Below the pieces are notes generated by a model. That model was not told the origin of the DNA and made no database searches. It worked only from the letters and a program-made list of their open reading frames with translations. Shown in pieces: positions 1-8,233 of a stretch of 64,000 nt of DNA. This DNA is from Hyphomicrobiales bacterium (GTDB taxonomy: Bacteria; Pseudomonadota; Alphaproteobacteria; Rhizobiales; HXMU1428-3), in NCBI GenBank assembly GCA_021775425.1, contig JAJFHX010000047.1:62001-126000 (forward strand), written 5' to 3'. Made by a program: the position numbers and the translations under genes. Each line of letters starts with the position of its first letter. Position 1 is the first letter of the stretch.

Positions 1-27
1 GGACTGTCTTTGTTGCTTTCTCAAATG

Positions 28-36
28 TGGTATAAT
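28..36 (+). promoter_or_regulatory. Extended -10 promoter of the first gene
   Basis: An extended -10 element, TGG followed by a perfect TATAAT, lies 22 bases upstream of the first start codon. Transcription would start near 43. No convincing -35 is seen, which fits an extended -10 promoter. A GAGGG ribosome site follows at 50-54. Confidence 0.55.
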
Positions 37-58
37 TAAATTTTCATTTGAGGGCGAA

Positions 59-949
59 ATGCGCGCAAGTCATTCTATAGCCATGACTTTTCTACGCTTG
101 TCAGCACGGCTGACGAGCATTTTTGCGCTTGGTCTTTTCATATCTGCCGGTTTTATCCATCCTGCTCTGGCTGAAAGCTGGGGCCCTGGTCAGACCTCTT
201 ATTTTTTAAGCGCTCCGCCGTCTTATCTTTCGATCCGTCAGGAAAATATTGATGAATATGTCACTGCGCAATCGCATGGCTATTGTAACAAGGTGCTTTC
301 AATGGAACGTGCCGCGCTGGTAAGAACGCGGCCTGAATTTAAAGAGCGGTTTGCCGAAGGGGTGACACTTACTGAGGTCGATAGCCGGGCACTTGCTAAA
401 TATGCTCTTGGTTTTCGACGCTGCCGGGCATTGCGAAACCTTGCCCGGGTTCTGGCGGTTCCAAAACTCAAGGGGGGGGAGAAAAAATTCAGTGCATTCA
501 GCCCCAAACCGAGAATTGGAAATTTTTCCGGTGACAACGAACAGGCGCTGAAACAATTGTTGATAGACAGGGCCGCCACGAAGGGACTTGACCGCCCGCT
601 CGACTGGGCGATTGATCCGATGTCGCTTGATGATGAGCTGCTCCTGCACAGGGCCTATACTGACCTTGTGCAATTGGCCGTATGCCACACCATTCCGCTG
701 GCGTTTGAAGATATCGGCAAACTGCATGACCAGAATTTTTCTCCCATCAACCCTTTTCAAATTTATGGGGTGTTTTATCTTGCTCTGCAAATGCAGTTTG
801 ATGTTGCCAACATGCAGCGTCGGCTTATGCAGGTTAATGACCTCTTTCCACCCTTTGTGATCAAACAACTTGAAGACCATGCTAACTCCGGCAAACTGCA
901 CAAACATCCGCAGCTTGGTTCACTATTTGCGATTTGCACGCCTTACTAA
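59..949 (+). CDS. Exported protein of unknown function
   Basis: A 296-residue protein that I do not recognise. The first about 38 residues form a signal peptide: a basic start, a hydrophobic stretch and an ALA cleavage site before ESWGPG. The mature part is expected in the periplasm. It has a few cysteines that could form disulfides, a basic middle stretch and no visible catalytic motif. The ATG at 59 follows GAGGG by four bases and lies just behind an extended -10 promoter, so it is probably transcribed alone. The function cannot be inferred from neighbours. Confidence 0.75.
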   Translation: MRASHSIAMTFLRLSARLTSIFALGLFISAGFIHPALAESWGPGQTSYFLSAPPSYLSIRQENIDEYVTAQSHGYCNKVLSMERAALVRTRPEFKERFAEGVTLTEVDSRALAKYALGFRRCRALRNLARVLAVPKLKGGEKKFSAFSPKPRIGNFSGDNEQALKQLLIDRAATKGLDRPLDWAIDPMSLDDELLLHRAYTDLVQLAVCHTIPLAFEDIGKLHDQNFSPINPFQIYGVFYLALQMQFDVANMQRRLMQVNDLFPPFVIKQLEDHANSGKLHKHPQLGSLFAICTPY

Positions 950-1096
950 ATCTGCTCGCCATTCTGTATTCCTCAAATGATCACGAAAATTTCATCGTCT
1001 TATTGAAATGATTTGATTTTTGCTCTTGCAGTTCAGTTACCTGCCACCCATTTTGGTTGTAACAAATTTAGACATTTCAGATTCAGGAATTTACAA

Positions 1097-1774
1097 ATGA
1101 TTGATTTATACACCTGGACCACACCTAATGGGTGGAAGGTCTCTGCTGCTCTTGAAGAACTCGGGCTGCCCTACACCGTTCATGAAATTGACATCACAAC
1201 AGGCGTTCAAAAAGAACCAGAATTCCTCTCGATTAACCCGAATGGGCGTATTCCTGCGATTATCGACCGGGAGATGGACGATTTTGCTGTGTTTGAATCA
1301 GGGGCGATATTGGTTTATCTCGCAGAAAAGACCGGCAAGCTGATGCCGACAGATGTAAAAGGGCGCTCGCTTGTTTTGCAGTGGCTGATGTTTCAAATGG
1401 GTGGTGTCGGGCCTATGCAGGGACAGGCACATGTGTTTTATCGTTATTTTCCTGAAAAGCTACCCTCAGTTATTGAGCGATATCAGAAGGAAACCAAACG
1501 GCTTTATTCTGTGCTTGATGAACGTTTGAAAGATGAAGAATATCTGGCAGGGGATTTTTCCATTGCCGATATTGCGCACTGGTCATGGGTCAGGATTTAT
1601 AACTGGGCCGGTGTGCCGATTGATGACCTGCCACACCTCAAGCGCTGGCTTGATCAACTTGAGGCGCGCCCTGCCCTCATCAAAGGTGCGGCGGTGCCGT
1701 TCGAGACGTCTTATCGTGATGATGAAGCGCAGGCTGAAAAAGTGATCAAAGAGATTCAGACGATCGTGACTTAA
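1097..1774 (+). CDS. yfcG: Glutathione transferase, YfcG/YghU-like disulfide-bond oxidoreductase
   Basis: A 225-residue glutathione transferase. The N-terminal thioredoxin-like domain begins [14 protein letters not shown], where the TPN motif sits in the place typical of the YfcG/Nu class. The cis-proline region reads NGRIPAI and the glutathione-binding motif is FESGA near residue 71. The all-helical C-terminal domain carries the usual FSIADIA segment. Family members reduce disulfides using two bound glutathiones in the cytosol. The ATG at 1097 is preferred over a longer frame from 1013 because it has AGGAA seven bases upstream and matches the family start. A terminator follows at 1855. Confidence 0.85.
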   Translation: MIDLYTWTTPNGWKVSAALEELGLPYTVHEIDITTGVQKEPEFLSINPNGRIPAIIDREMDDFAVFESGAILVYLAEKTGKLMPTDVKGRSLVLQWLMFQMGGVGPMQGQAHVFYRYFPEKLPSVIERYQKETKRLYSVLDERLKDEEYLAGDFSIADIAHWSWVRIYNWAGVPIDDLPHLKRWLDQLEARPALIKGAAVPFETSYRDDEAQAEKVIKEIQTIVT

Positions 1775-1854
1775 TCTTTATGATATCACTGTCAATATGA
1801 TGTGTGTGCCTCTATTTAATTGATATGCTCTGTTATTCATTTTGTTATTTTTAC

Positions 1855-1886
1855 GGGCTGGCAACATTGTTGCCGGCTCTTTTTTT
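1855..1886 (+). terminator. Rho-independent terminator after the glutathione transferase gene
   Basis: A stem GGCTGGCAAC / GTTGCCGGCT with a three-base loop and two G-U pairs is followed by a run of seven T at 1880-1886. This is a typical intrinsic terminator for the gene ending at 1774. Confidence 0.85.
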
Positions 1887-2021
1887 GAGCCACATAAAGT
1901 CGCGCCTTCAACGAACGCCAATGCCATGACTTTCTAAAAATACTGGACAGGCTGAGTTTATTTGGCTTCAATAGTTCTTATTGATCAATTGTTTATCCTT
2001 TTTCTGCAAGGGAGCGTGTCG

Positions 2022-2588
2022 ATGATGAGATGTTTTAAATTGGCTGCGGTTTTGTTTACACTTTTAATTCCGTTGTTTGCCCTTTCCGGCGTCACCACCG
2101 CTCAGGCTAAACTTCCGCTTTGCAAATCTGCCAATGGGACATTTGGGCAATGGCAATTTGTTGTATCGGCTGACCTTGGGGATACTTCTTTGCTGATACA
2201 AATGTTCAGACGAAAGCAATTTGACCTCCGCTTTGAATTTCTGACGCCAAAAAAAGGATCTTTCGGCATCAGGGGAAAAACCAGAGGGACAGTGAGTGAG
2301 GCTAAACTTATTATTGACGGCCAAGCTGTTGCGCTGTTCACCCATAATCCCGCTAACGGCAAACCAGCAAACCCGACATGGCGAGGGCAGGACTACGTCG
2401 GCATTTATGCGAAATTGTTAAAAGGCAAAAGCGGGAAAATGGTTATCAAAACCAATGCGGGAGATGTGCGTCAGTTTAATATTGCACTTGAGGATTATCG
2501 CCGCGCTTATAATGCTGCTGTGCCGCACTATAACCGGCTTAGCCAATTATATGCAGCGAAAAAATGTCGGGGTGCGTTTGATTTTTAG
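2022..2588 (+). CDS. Exported protein of unknown function
   Basis: A 188-residue protein, not recognised. A signal peptide ends AQA before KLPLCK at about residue 29. The mature part has two cysteines, one near each end, that could pair, and many basic residues. The ATG at 2022 was chosen because AAGGGAG lies seven bases upstream; the longer frame from TTG 1962 has no ribosome site and would bury the signal peptide. It converges on ubiK with a 53-base gap and no clear terminator between. No function is suggested. Confidence 0.7.
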   Translation: MMRCFKLAAVLFTLLIPLFALSGVTTAQAKLPLCKSANGTFGQWQFVVSADLGDTSLLIQMFRRKQFDLRFEFLTPKKGSFGIRGKTRGTVSEAKLIIDGQAVALFTHNPANGKPANPTWRGQDYVGIYAKLLKGKSGKMVIKTNAGDVRQFNIALEDYRRAYNAAVPHYNRLSQLYAAKKCRGAFDF

Positions 2589-2641
2589 GTTGCTGACTTT
2601 TACACCTTAAACATAAGGGCTCTGCTTCAGAACTTAACCAG

Positions 2642-2896
2642 TTATTTTTGCTTTAACTGCTCTTCCAGTTCTTTAATGCGGGCTTCAAGTTCATCATTTC
2701 TGGCTCGTGCGTTTGCGGCCATTTCTTTTACCGCTTCAAACTCTTCACGGTTCACCAGATCCATTTCATTCAGCATTTTCTGACCCTGAGAGCGGAACAG
2801 AGTTTCTACTTCTTTTGAAACGCCTTGTGCTGCGCCAGCGGCGTTGGTCATGATTTTGGCGAGCTCATCTAAAAACGGATTTTGCATTTGAGACAT
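2642..2896 (-). CDS. ubiK: UbiK (YqiC/BMFP) family ubiquinone biosynthesis accessory factor
   Basis: An 84-residue protein with the layout of the UbiK/BMFP family. An amphipathic N-terminal half (PFLDELAKIMTNAAGAAQG) is followed by a heptad-rich coiled coil to the C terminus (EELEEQ-type repeats ending LKQK). In E. coli UbiK is needed for efficient aerobic ubiquinone synthesis and binds UbiJ and lipids. AAGGAG lies eight bases before the ATG. In many Hyphomicrobiales, from memory, this gene is the divergent neighbour of lgt; here about 2.2 kb with two extra genes separates them. Confidence 0.85.
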   Translation of the reverse strand: MSQMQNPFLDELAKIMTNAAGAAQGVSKEVETLFRSQGQKMLNEMDLVNREEFEAVKEMAANARARNDELEARIKELEEQLKQK

Positions 2897-3098
2897 TCGT
2901 TTGGCTCCTTGATGAAGAGGCTATTCAGGTTTGATCATTCTCACCCTTTTTCATGCCGTCTTTATGGCACCGGGCGGGGAATTGTTCAAGTTGCAGTAAG
3001 AAAGATATTCCGGCTTCAGTTCAGATTGTTCAATCGAAATTTAATCAATCACAACCGCCAAAGCGTTTTGCCCTGATCAACACAATTACAGTATTTTC

Positions 3099-3269
3099 TT
3101 ATTTGCGATTTGTCGCTCTTTTCTTAGCGCCGGGGAATTCCCGTTCAATCAATTTACGGATTTCTTCGTTCATTGTTGTTTGCCGATTGATGCAGCCAAT
3201 CTTTAATCTTGCGTGTAATTCAACGGGCAAGTCAACAGTTAAACGTTTGATTTTCTTGGTGTCATCCAT
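3099..3269 (-). CDS. Ribbon-helix-helix DNA-binding protein (ParG/Arc-like)
   Basis: A small basic protein of 56 residues from ATG 3269, or 64 from TTG 3293. The core (KRLTVDLPVELHARLK, then a turn and MNEEIRKLIEREF) matches the strand-helix-helix pattern of Arc/MetJ/ParG-type dimeric repressors. Such proteins bind short operators as beta-ribbon dimers. It is divergent from the VirD4-like gene, and an 11-bp perfect inverted repeat lies between the two starts, a plausible operator for autoregulation. Neither start has a strong ribosome site; ATG is preferred only on codon type. A plasmid-partition-like or antitoxin-like origin is possible. Confidence 0.7.
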   Translation of the reverse strand: MDDTKKIKRLTVDLPVELHARLKIGCINRQTTMNEEIRKLIEREFPGAKKRATNRK

Positions 3270-3314
3270 TTTTTTATCTTTACGAGTAGTCAAGCATTAA
3301 CTTTTCATTAAATG

Positions 3315-3340
3315 CGGTTTTCTGTGTTTACAGAAAACCG
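3315..3340. promoter_or_regulatory. Perfect 11-bp inverted repeat, candidate operator
   Basis: CGGTTTTCTGT and its exact complement ACAGAAAACCG are separated by GTTT, between the divergent ribbon-helix-helix and VirD4-like genes. The position suggests an operator controlling both. A hairpin in a leader RNA is the alternative. Confidence 0.5.
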
Positions 3341-3389
3341 TATATATGCATTCTGTTAAATATGAGTTAACTACAGAGGGTAGAGAGTA

Positions 3390-4793
3390 ATGACTAAAAA
3401 TGATGGATTGTTGATGGGCTGGCCTTATAAACAGATCAACGGTAAACAGGTTATCGACTGGGCTAAGCCTATTTATGACAAGGGTGAGGGACACATTCTC
3501 ACCTGTGCTTTAACAGGAGAAGGCAAAGGGGTGTCTTATTCGATGCCTTCTTTGCTGAGTTGGCCCGGATCGGTAATCGCGATTGATTTAAAAGGCGAAT
3601 TAAGCGCCGTTACCGCCCGGCACAGACGGGCTATGGGGCATGATGTGCACATTCTTGACCCGTTCGGCATCACTGGCCGAAAGAATACATCGACTTTAAA
3701 CCCACTTGATCTGATTAAAAAGGATGACCCCGGGCGGGCTTCTTCTGCCAATCAGCTTGCGGAAATGCTTATCAGTGATGTTAAAATTCATAAGGACCCT
3801 TATTGGCACCAACGGGCCAAAACCCTGCTTGCTGCGGTTTGTTTGCATCAGATTGAACACCCTGCCGGGGATTATGTAACGCTTGATGCTATCGCTGACA
3901 TCGTCAACTCTATTCACAAAGGAAAGCCCTATGTGCCGAGTTTAAAGTTTTTCAAATCCTTGCTGAAGGATGAGGAAAAGGCAAAGCAGATGCGCGATGA
4001 ATATAAAGAAAAAGCTGATGCTGAAGTGGATATTCTCGATCAAATGAATAAAAGCCAGTGGCGTGCTGTGAGGGACGGGGCAGCGATGGTCACGCATGAC
4101 CGGCACACGACTTTTAACAGCATTCAGAGCATTGCTGCCAGTGCGCTTTCGATCGCCGAGGGTGGGCAGGTCAGTGAAGCCATGGGGCCAAGCACCGTTC
4201 CCGTTCAGGATCTGGTAGATGGAAAACCGAAGACGATCTATCTGGTGTTTCCACCGGATAAGCTCAGGTCACATGGTAAGCTTCTGAAAATGTGGTTGGG
4301 CTTGCTGCTTTCTGTCCTTTCGAAACGGCGCAACTGGAGCGGGCCTTCCACCCTATTTATGGTGGATGAAGCGGCACAGTTAGGGCCGATGGATGAATTA
4401 CTGACTTTCATCACACTCATGCGCAGTTATGGGGTGAAAGTCTGGTCATTCTGGCAGGATCTAAGCCAGTTAAAAGGGCTTTACCCTTATGAATGGGAAA
4501 CCATTATCAATAACAGCCGAACACAATTATGGTTCGGGATCAATAATATGCTGGTTGCTTCTCAATGTTCGCAGATTATTGGCGGGTTCACGCCGGAAGA
4601 ACTTTTGAAGCTTGACCCTGATGATGCGGTTATTGTTCGGAACAGGCAGTTACCGGAGATTATTCATCGCCCTAACTACCTGCGTCAGGACCTCTGGCAA
4701 GGTTTGTATGATGATAACCCATATATCAACAACAGCCTAGATTCTGAACAGGAGGAATTCATCTGGCCAGTTGATAAATTCCCTAAAAATTGA
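3390..4793 (+). CDS. Soluble VirD4/TraG-type coupling ATPase, orphan
   Basis: A 467-residue P-loop ATPase of the type IV secretion coupling-protein family. It has a Walker A GEGKGVS at residues 43-49, the family segment VIAIDLKGELSAVTA at 63-77, a Walker B LFMVDE at 322-327, and QLGPMDELLTF-type residues after it. Classical VirD4/TraG proteins are longer and begin with two membrane helices; none is present here. No relaxase or mating-pair gene is in the window. The start has GAGGG and AGAGAG upstream. It sits between ubiK and lgt with a divergent ribbon-helix-helix gene, suggesting an inserted module. Its substrate is unknown. Confidence 0.8.
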   Translation: MTKNDGLLMGWPYKQINGKQVIDWAKPIYDKGEGHILTCALTGEGKGVSYSMPSLLSWPGSVIAIDLKGELSAVTARHRRAMGHDVHILDPFGITGRKNTSTLNPLDLIKKDDPGRASSANQLAEMLISDVKIHKDPYWHQRAKTLLAAVCLHQIEHPAGDYVTLDAIADIVNSIHKGKPYVPSLKFFKSLLKDEEKAKQMRDEYKEKADAEVDILDQMNKSQWRAVRDGAAMVTHDRHTTFNSIQSIAASALSIAEGGQVSEAMGPSTVPVQDLVDGKPKTIYLVFPPDKLRSHGKLLKMWLGLLLSVLSKRRNWSGPSTLFMVDEAAQLGPMDELLTFITLMRSYGVKVWSFWQDLSQLKGLYPYEWETIINNSRTQLWFGINNMLVASQCSQIIGGFTPEELLKLDPDDAVIVRNRQLPEIIHRPNYLRQDLWQGLYDDNPYINNSLDSEQEEFIWPVDKFPKN

Positions 4794-4832
4794 ACCCGGG
4801 GTCTTTCATACTGATCACGTTAGTTCGACATT

Positions 4833-4912
4833 GATCATTCTAATTCAGAAGAGACCTTCTTACCTCAGAATAGATCATCTTAATTCAGTAAAAACCTTCT
4901 TACTTCAGTAAA
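4833..4912. repeat. Two imperfect 40-bp tandem repeats
   Basis: Units 4833-4872 and 4873-4912 both begin GATCAT and share AATTCAG, then CCTTCTTAC and TCAG at equal spacing, with about 80% identity by eye. A degenerate third start (GATCACGTTAGTTC) lies at 4813. The rest of the 4794-5163 gap, between the VirD4-like gene and lgt, holds the hairpin at 4920 and presumably the lgt promoter; no gene is seen. Confidence 0.6.
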
Positions 4913-4919
4913 CATCAGG

Positions 4920-4953
4920 GCCCCTTCTCAGACAGTTTTTATTTGAGAGGGGG
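4920..4953. terminator. Hairpin downstream of the VirD4-like gene
   Basis: GCCCCTTCTCA pairs with TGAGAGGGGGC (one G-U pair) around a 12-base T-rich loop. No T-run follows the stem, so it may be a weak terminator or a processing stop. Confidence 0.4.
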
Positions 4954-5163
4954 CATTTACTGATGAGCACTTGTAACTTCATGTGAACAATTCAATGTTC
5001 TGTCATTGTTTGGTTTTAAAGGATTCATATTTGGTTAAGCAGGGTGCATTTTTTCTCTGTATTTTCCCTCTCAAAGGCGTAGATAGCTTGACAGCCGGAT
5101 GGCTGGGCTTCACTCTCTCGCCTGTTTTGGTTATTTGACATTCATAAACAAGGGTTTGACATT

Positions 5164-5988
5164 ATGCAGGGCCTACTCCCGTTTCCCGATATTGGCGAAA
5201 TTGCCTTTTCTCTCGGGCCAGTTGAAATTCGCTGGTATGGCATGGCCTATGCCGTTGGTTTGTTACTTGGCTGGATCTATGTCAAACGGCTTGTCACGAA
5301 TGAGCGGCTCTGGGGTGGGCCATCGGGCATAACAAAAGACAATATCGACGATTTTCTGCTTTGGGCAACGCTTGGTGTGGTGCTTGGCGGGCGCATTGGT
5401 TATGTGTTGTTTTACCAGCCTTCCTATTATCTTGCGAACCCTGAACAGATCTTCTACCTCACCAAAGGGGGAATGGCGTTTCACGGAGCGGCGCTTGCCA
5501 TGACGTTTGTTGCTTATCTGTTTGCCAGAGCGAAAGGCATTTCGATGCTGGCATTAACGGATGCGGTGACGGCATGTGTGCCAATCGGTCTGATATTTGG
5601 CAGGCTTGCGAATTTTATCAATGGAGAGCTGTGGGGGCGGGTCACAACCGTGCCCTGGGCTATGATATTCCCGGGTTCTGACGGGCAACCAAGGCACCCA
5701 TCGCAGCTTTATGAAGCGTTTCTTGAAGGGCTGGTGTTGTTTATTATTCTCAGAATTGCAACTCACAGTTTTTTAAAGCTGCAAAACCCGGGATATGTCA
5801 CGGGGATGTTTCTGGTTGGTTATGGCGTGGCGCGCAGTTTTGTCGAACATTTCTTTCGTCAGCCTGATGTTACCCATGCGATCAGTGTACATACGCCGCT
5901 GACGCCTGGACTTGCTTATTCTATTCCTATGATCCTGCTGGGGGCTTATCTTATCTGGCGGGCTCGACCGAAGCAGCAGAGTGTGTGA
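5164..5988 (+). CDS. lgt: Prolipoprotein diacylglyceryl transferase
   Basis: A 274-residue integral inner-membrane enzyme that moves diacylglycerol from phosphatidylglycerol to the lipobox cysteine of prolipoproteins. Several membrane helices are visible. The family motifs are GRIGYVLFY, HGAALAM with the conserved histidine, the signature GRLANFINGELWGR at about 147-160, and RHPSQLYEA. Length is normal. It begins the lgt-midA-pgeF run. A 15-bp-period repeat follows the stop codon directly, in a frame that stays open for 36 codons beyond the stop. Confidence 0.95.
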   Translation: MQGLLPFPDIGEIAFSLGPVEIRWYGMAYAVGLLLGWIYVKRLVTNERLWGGPSGITKDNIDDFLLWATLGVVLGGRIGYVLFYQPSYYLANPEQIFYLTKGGMAFHGAALAMTFVAYLFARAKGISMLALTDAVTACVPIGLIFGRLANFINGELWGRVTTVPWAMIFPGSDGQPRHPSQLYEAFLEGLVLFIILRIATHSFLKLQNPGYVTGMFLVGYGVARSFVEHFFRQPDVTHAISVHTPLTPGLAYSIPMILLGAYLIWRARPKQQSV

Positions 5989-5999
5989 GAGCAAAAGCA

Positions 6000-6074
6000 G
6001 CTAAGTCCTAAATGGCTAAGTACGATTTTGCTAAGTTCAATGTCGCTAAGTCTGATGATGCTAAGTCAGTGTAG
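6000..6074. repeat. Five direct repeats GCTAAGT with an exact 15-bp period
   Basis: GCTAAGT occurs at 6000, 6015, 6030, 6045 and 6060, always 15 bases apart, with variable bases between. Read in the lgt frame past its TGA this gives LSPKW, LSTIL, LSSMS, LSLMM, LSQCS. The array starts 11 bases after the lgt stop and lies upstream of the next gene. Confidence 0.8.
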
Positions 6075-6152
6075 TCAAAACGATTTTATACAGATATAAA
6101 CACATCTTTTAATATCGGCATTGTCGGCAATAAGTGGGTAAAGACAGGTTCA

Positions 6153-7265
6153 ATGCTTGAAGAGCAGTTAAAATCCTATATCCAGACCAAGGGCCCGGTT
6201 TCAACCAGAGCCTTTATGGAAGCCTGTCTTTATGATCCTCAGCATGGGTATTATCGGGTTGGAAGTCCGATCGGCTCAGAGGGTGATTTTATCACCGCGC
6301 CTGAGATCAGCCAGATGTTTGGCGAAATGATCAGCATCTGGACAGTTCTGACCTGGCAGATGATGGGACAGCCGTTTCCTTTGCAGATTGTTGAACTTGG
6401 GCCGGGGCGCGGCACGCTAATGTCTGATCTGCTGCGGTCTCTCTCGCGAATACACCCTCAATCCGAGACCATTTCCGTTCATCTGGTTGAGCGATCTGAT
6501 AGTCTGAAGACAGTTCAGACGCAAATTCTTGAAGGTTTTGAATGTCCGATAAGCTGGCACAGATCACTGGCTGATGTCCCTTCGGCACCAACCATATTGA
6601 TTGCTAATGAATTTCTTGATTGTCTGCCCATTCGCCAGTTTATCAAAACAGGTTCTGGCTGGCATGAAAGAGTTGTCGGGCTGGATGACAATGGTGATTT
6701 CTGCTTCAGGGTAGGCAGTGAAGTGCCGAAGGGTATGATTATTCCCACCCGGTTGCTTCAGGCTGAAGTCGGGTCGATTTTTGAATTCTGCCCTGATTTT
6801 GAACTTGTCATGAAGGATATACACAGGCTGGCTTCGCAGCATCCTTTTGCCGGTCTTTTTGTTGATTATGGATTTGAAGGACCCAATATTGGTGAAACAT
6901 TACAAGCTGTTAAGTTGCATAAAAAGGTTTCTCCGTTTATGACACCTGGTGAGGTTGACCTCACTGCTCATGTGGACTTTACGGCTTTTGGCGCGCTGGC
7001 CGTGGCGAATGGTTTAAAAGCGTTCGGCCCACGGGATCAGGGTGCGTTTCTTTCTCAGCTGGGGATTGGGGCGCGGGCTGAAATTCTGGTGCAAAGCGCC
7101 AGTGAGGAACAGGCTGAAAAGCTGGCCAGTGATGTTGTTCGTCTGGTTGCTCCGGAACATATGGGTTCGCTGTTTAAGGCTCTGTGCATAACAAGTGCGA
7201 CTTTAGATGCTCCGCCTCCTTTTGATCAGAAAGTGGTACTGCAAAATGATACGTCACAGAATTGA
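6153..7265 (+). CDS. Class I SAM-dependent methyltransferase, MidA/NDUFAF7 family
   Basis: A 370-residue protein of the COG1565 family. The N-terminal segment has MEACLYDPQHGYYR, then GDFITAPEISQMFGE, both hallmarks of the family. The SAM-binding motif is VELGPGRGTLMSDLLR at about residues 76-91, followed by LIANEFLDCLP. Eukaryotic NDUFAF7 methylates an arginine of complex I subunit NDUFS2; bacterial members may act similarly but this is inference. It overlaps the start of pgeF by 20 bases, indicating coupled expression. No strong ribosome site precedes the ATG. Confidence 0.85.
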   Translation: MLEEQLKSYIQTKGPVSTRAFMEACLYDPQHGYYRVGSPIGSEGDFITAPEISQMFGEMISIWTVLTWQMMGQPFPLQIVELGPGRGTLMSDLLRSLSRIHPQSETISVHLVERSDSLKTVQTQILEGFECPISWHRSLADVPSAPTILIANEFLDCLPIRQFIKTGSGWHERVVGLDDNGDFCFRVGSEVPKGMIIPTRLLQAEVGSIFEFCPDFELVMKDIHRLASQHPFAGLFVDYGFEGPNIGETLQAVKLHKKVSPFMTPGEVDLTAHVDFTAFGALAVANGLKAFGPRDQGAFLSQLGIGARAEILVQSASEEQAEKLASDVVRLVAPEHMGSLFKALCITSATLDAPPPFDQKVVLQNDTSQN

Positions 7266-8019
7266 ATCTGATGCCCTTAGTGTTCAGGGAATCTCACATG
7301 GTTTCTTCACGCGTCTTGGCGGGGTATCAGATGGGATATATTCATCGCTAAACTGTGGTTACGGCTCTGGTGATGACACTGAGAATGTCACGAAAAACCG
7401 GTTTATCGTTGCGGACCTGCTTGGCTCAACCTGTAAACGTGTGAATACACCTTTTCAAACCCACAGTGCTGATGTAATTGTCGCTGATGGTGGCTGGGAG
7501 CGGGAAGATGCTCCTAAGGCTGATGGAATTGTGACAACTCATGCCAATGTTGTCATTGGGGTGCTTTCCGCAGATTGTGCCCCGGTTCTGTTTATTGATC
7601 CGGTTAACCGCGTGATCGCGGCCACTCATGCCGGATGGCGCGGCGCTGTTGGCGGCGTTCTTGAGCAGACGATTGAAGTGATGCGCTCGCAAGGAGCAGA
7701 AAAACGCCATATAATCGCAACAGTTGGTCCCGCGATCAGTCAGGATTCATATGAAGTTGGCGACGAATTTCTGGCGCATTTTCTTTCGATTGATGAAACT
7801 TATGCGTCCTTTTTTCAACAGAACCCTGTCACTTTGAAACAACACTTTAATTTGCCCGGCTTTGCGGTTTCCAGGCTACATAAATGCGGGATTAAAAAGG
7901 TCAGTTCCCTGCCCTATTGTACTTATAAGTGCGAATCACTGTTTTTTAGCTATCGGCGCAATTGTCATAACTCTGTGGCGGATTATGGGCGGCAGGTCTC
8001 CTCAATCGTCATAAACTAG
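7246..8019 (+). CDS. pgeF: Purine nucleoside phosphorylase / peptidoglycan editing factor (YfiH/LACC1 family)
   Basis: A 257-residue multicopper-oxidase-like protein of the YfiH family. The visible metal site consists of the histidine in TPFQTHSADV, the cysteine in LSADCAPVL and the histidine in THAGWRGAVGG. GPAISQDSYEVG follows. Family members act as purine nucleoside phosphorylase/adenosine deaminase (LACC1) and in E. coli correct misincorporated serine in peptidoglycan precursors. The start at ATG 7246 inside the end of the methyltransferase gene gives the expected N terminus; the longer frame from 7207 does not. Third gene of the lgt run. Confidence 0.88.
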   Translation: MIRHRIESDALSVQGISHGFFTRLGGVSDGIYSSLNCGYGSGDDTENVTKNRFIVADLLGSTCKRVNTPFQTHSADVIVADGGWEREDAPKADGIVTTHANVVIGVLSADCAPVLFIDPVNRVIAATHAGWRGAVGGVLEQTIEVMRSQGAEKRHIIATVGPAISQDSYEVGDEFLAHFLSIDETYASFFQQNPVTLKQHFNLPGFAVSRLHKCGIKKVSSLPYCTYKCESLFFSYRRNCHNSVADYGRQVSSIVIN

Positions 8020-8233
8020 TGCAAATTTGTCGCATTTTGTCATGATATTTGGCTGAAATTTTCGTTTCTCCCCTCTTATTGAATGCAAACACTGGACGAT
8101 CATTTCTCCAATGAGTAATGATGTGATTCTACTAGGGTACCGGTGTGTGTCCTTGTTGTATTGCTTATCTTAAATTGTCACCGGTCATTACAGGGTCTGA
8201 TTAACAGGCAGAAACTGAATTGAGGGGGTTAAG

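Noticed and set aside
8139-8185. ACCGGTG / CACCGGT inverted repeat upstream of the lipoprotein gene
   Set aside because: Seven-base arms separated by 33 bases, with no second copy seen; too weak to call a regulatory site.
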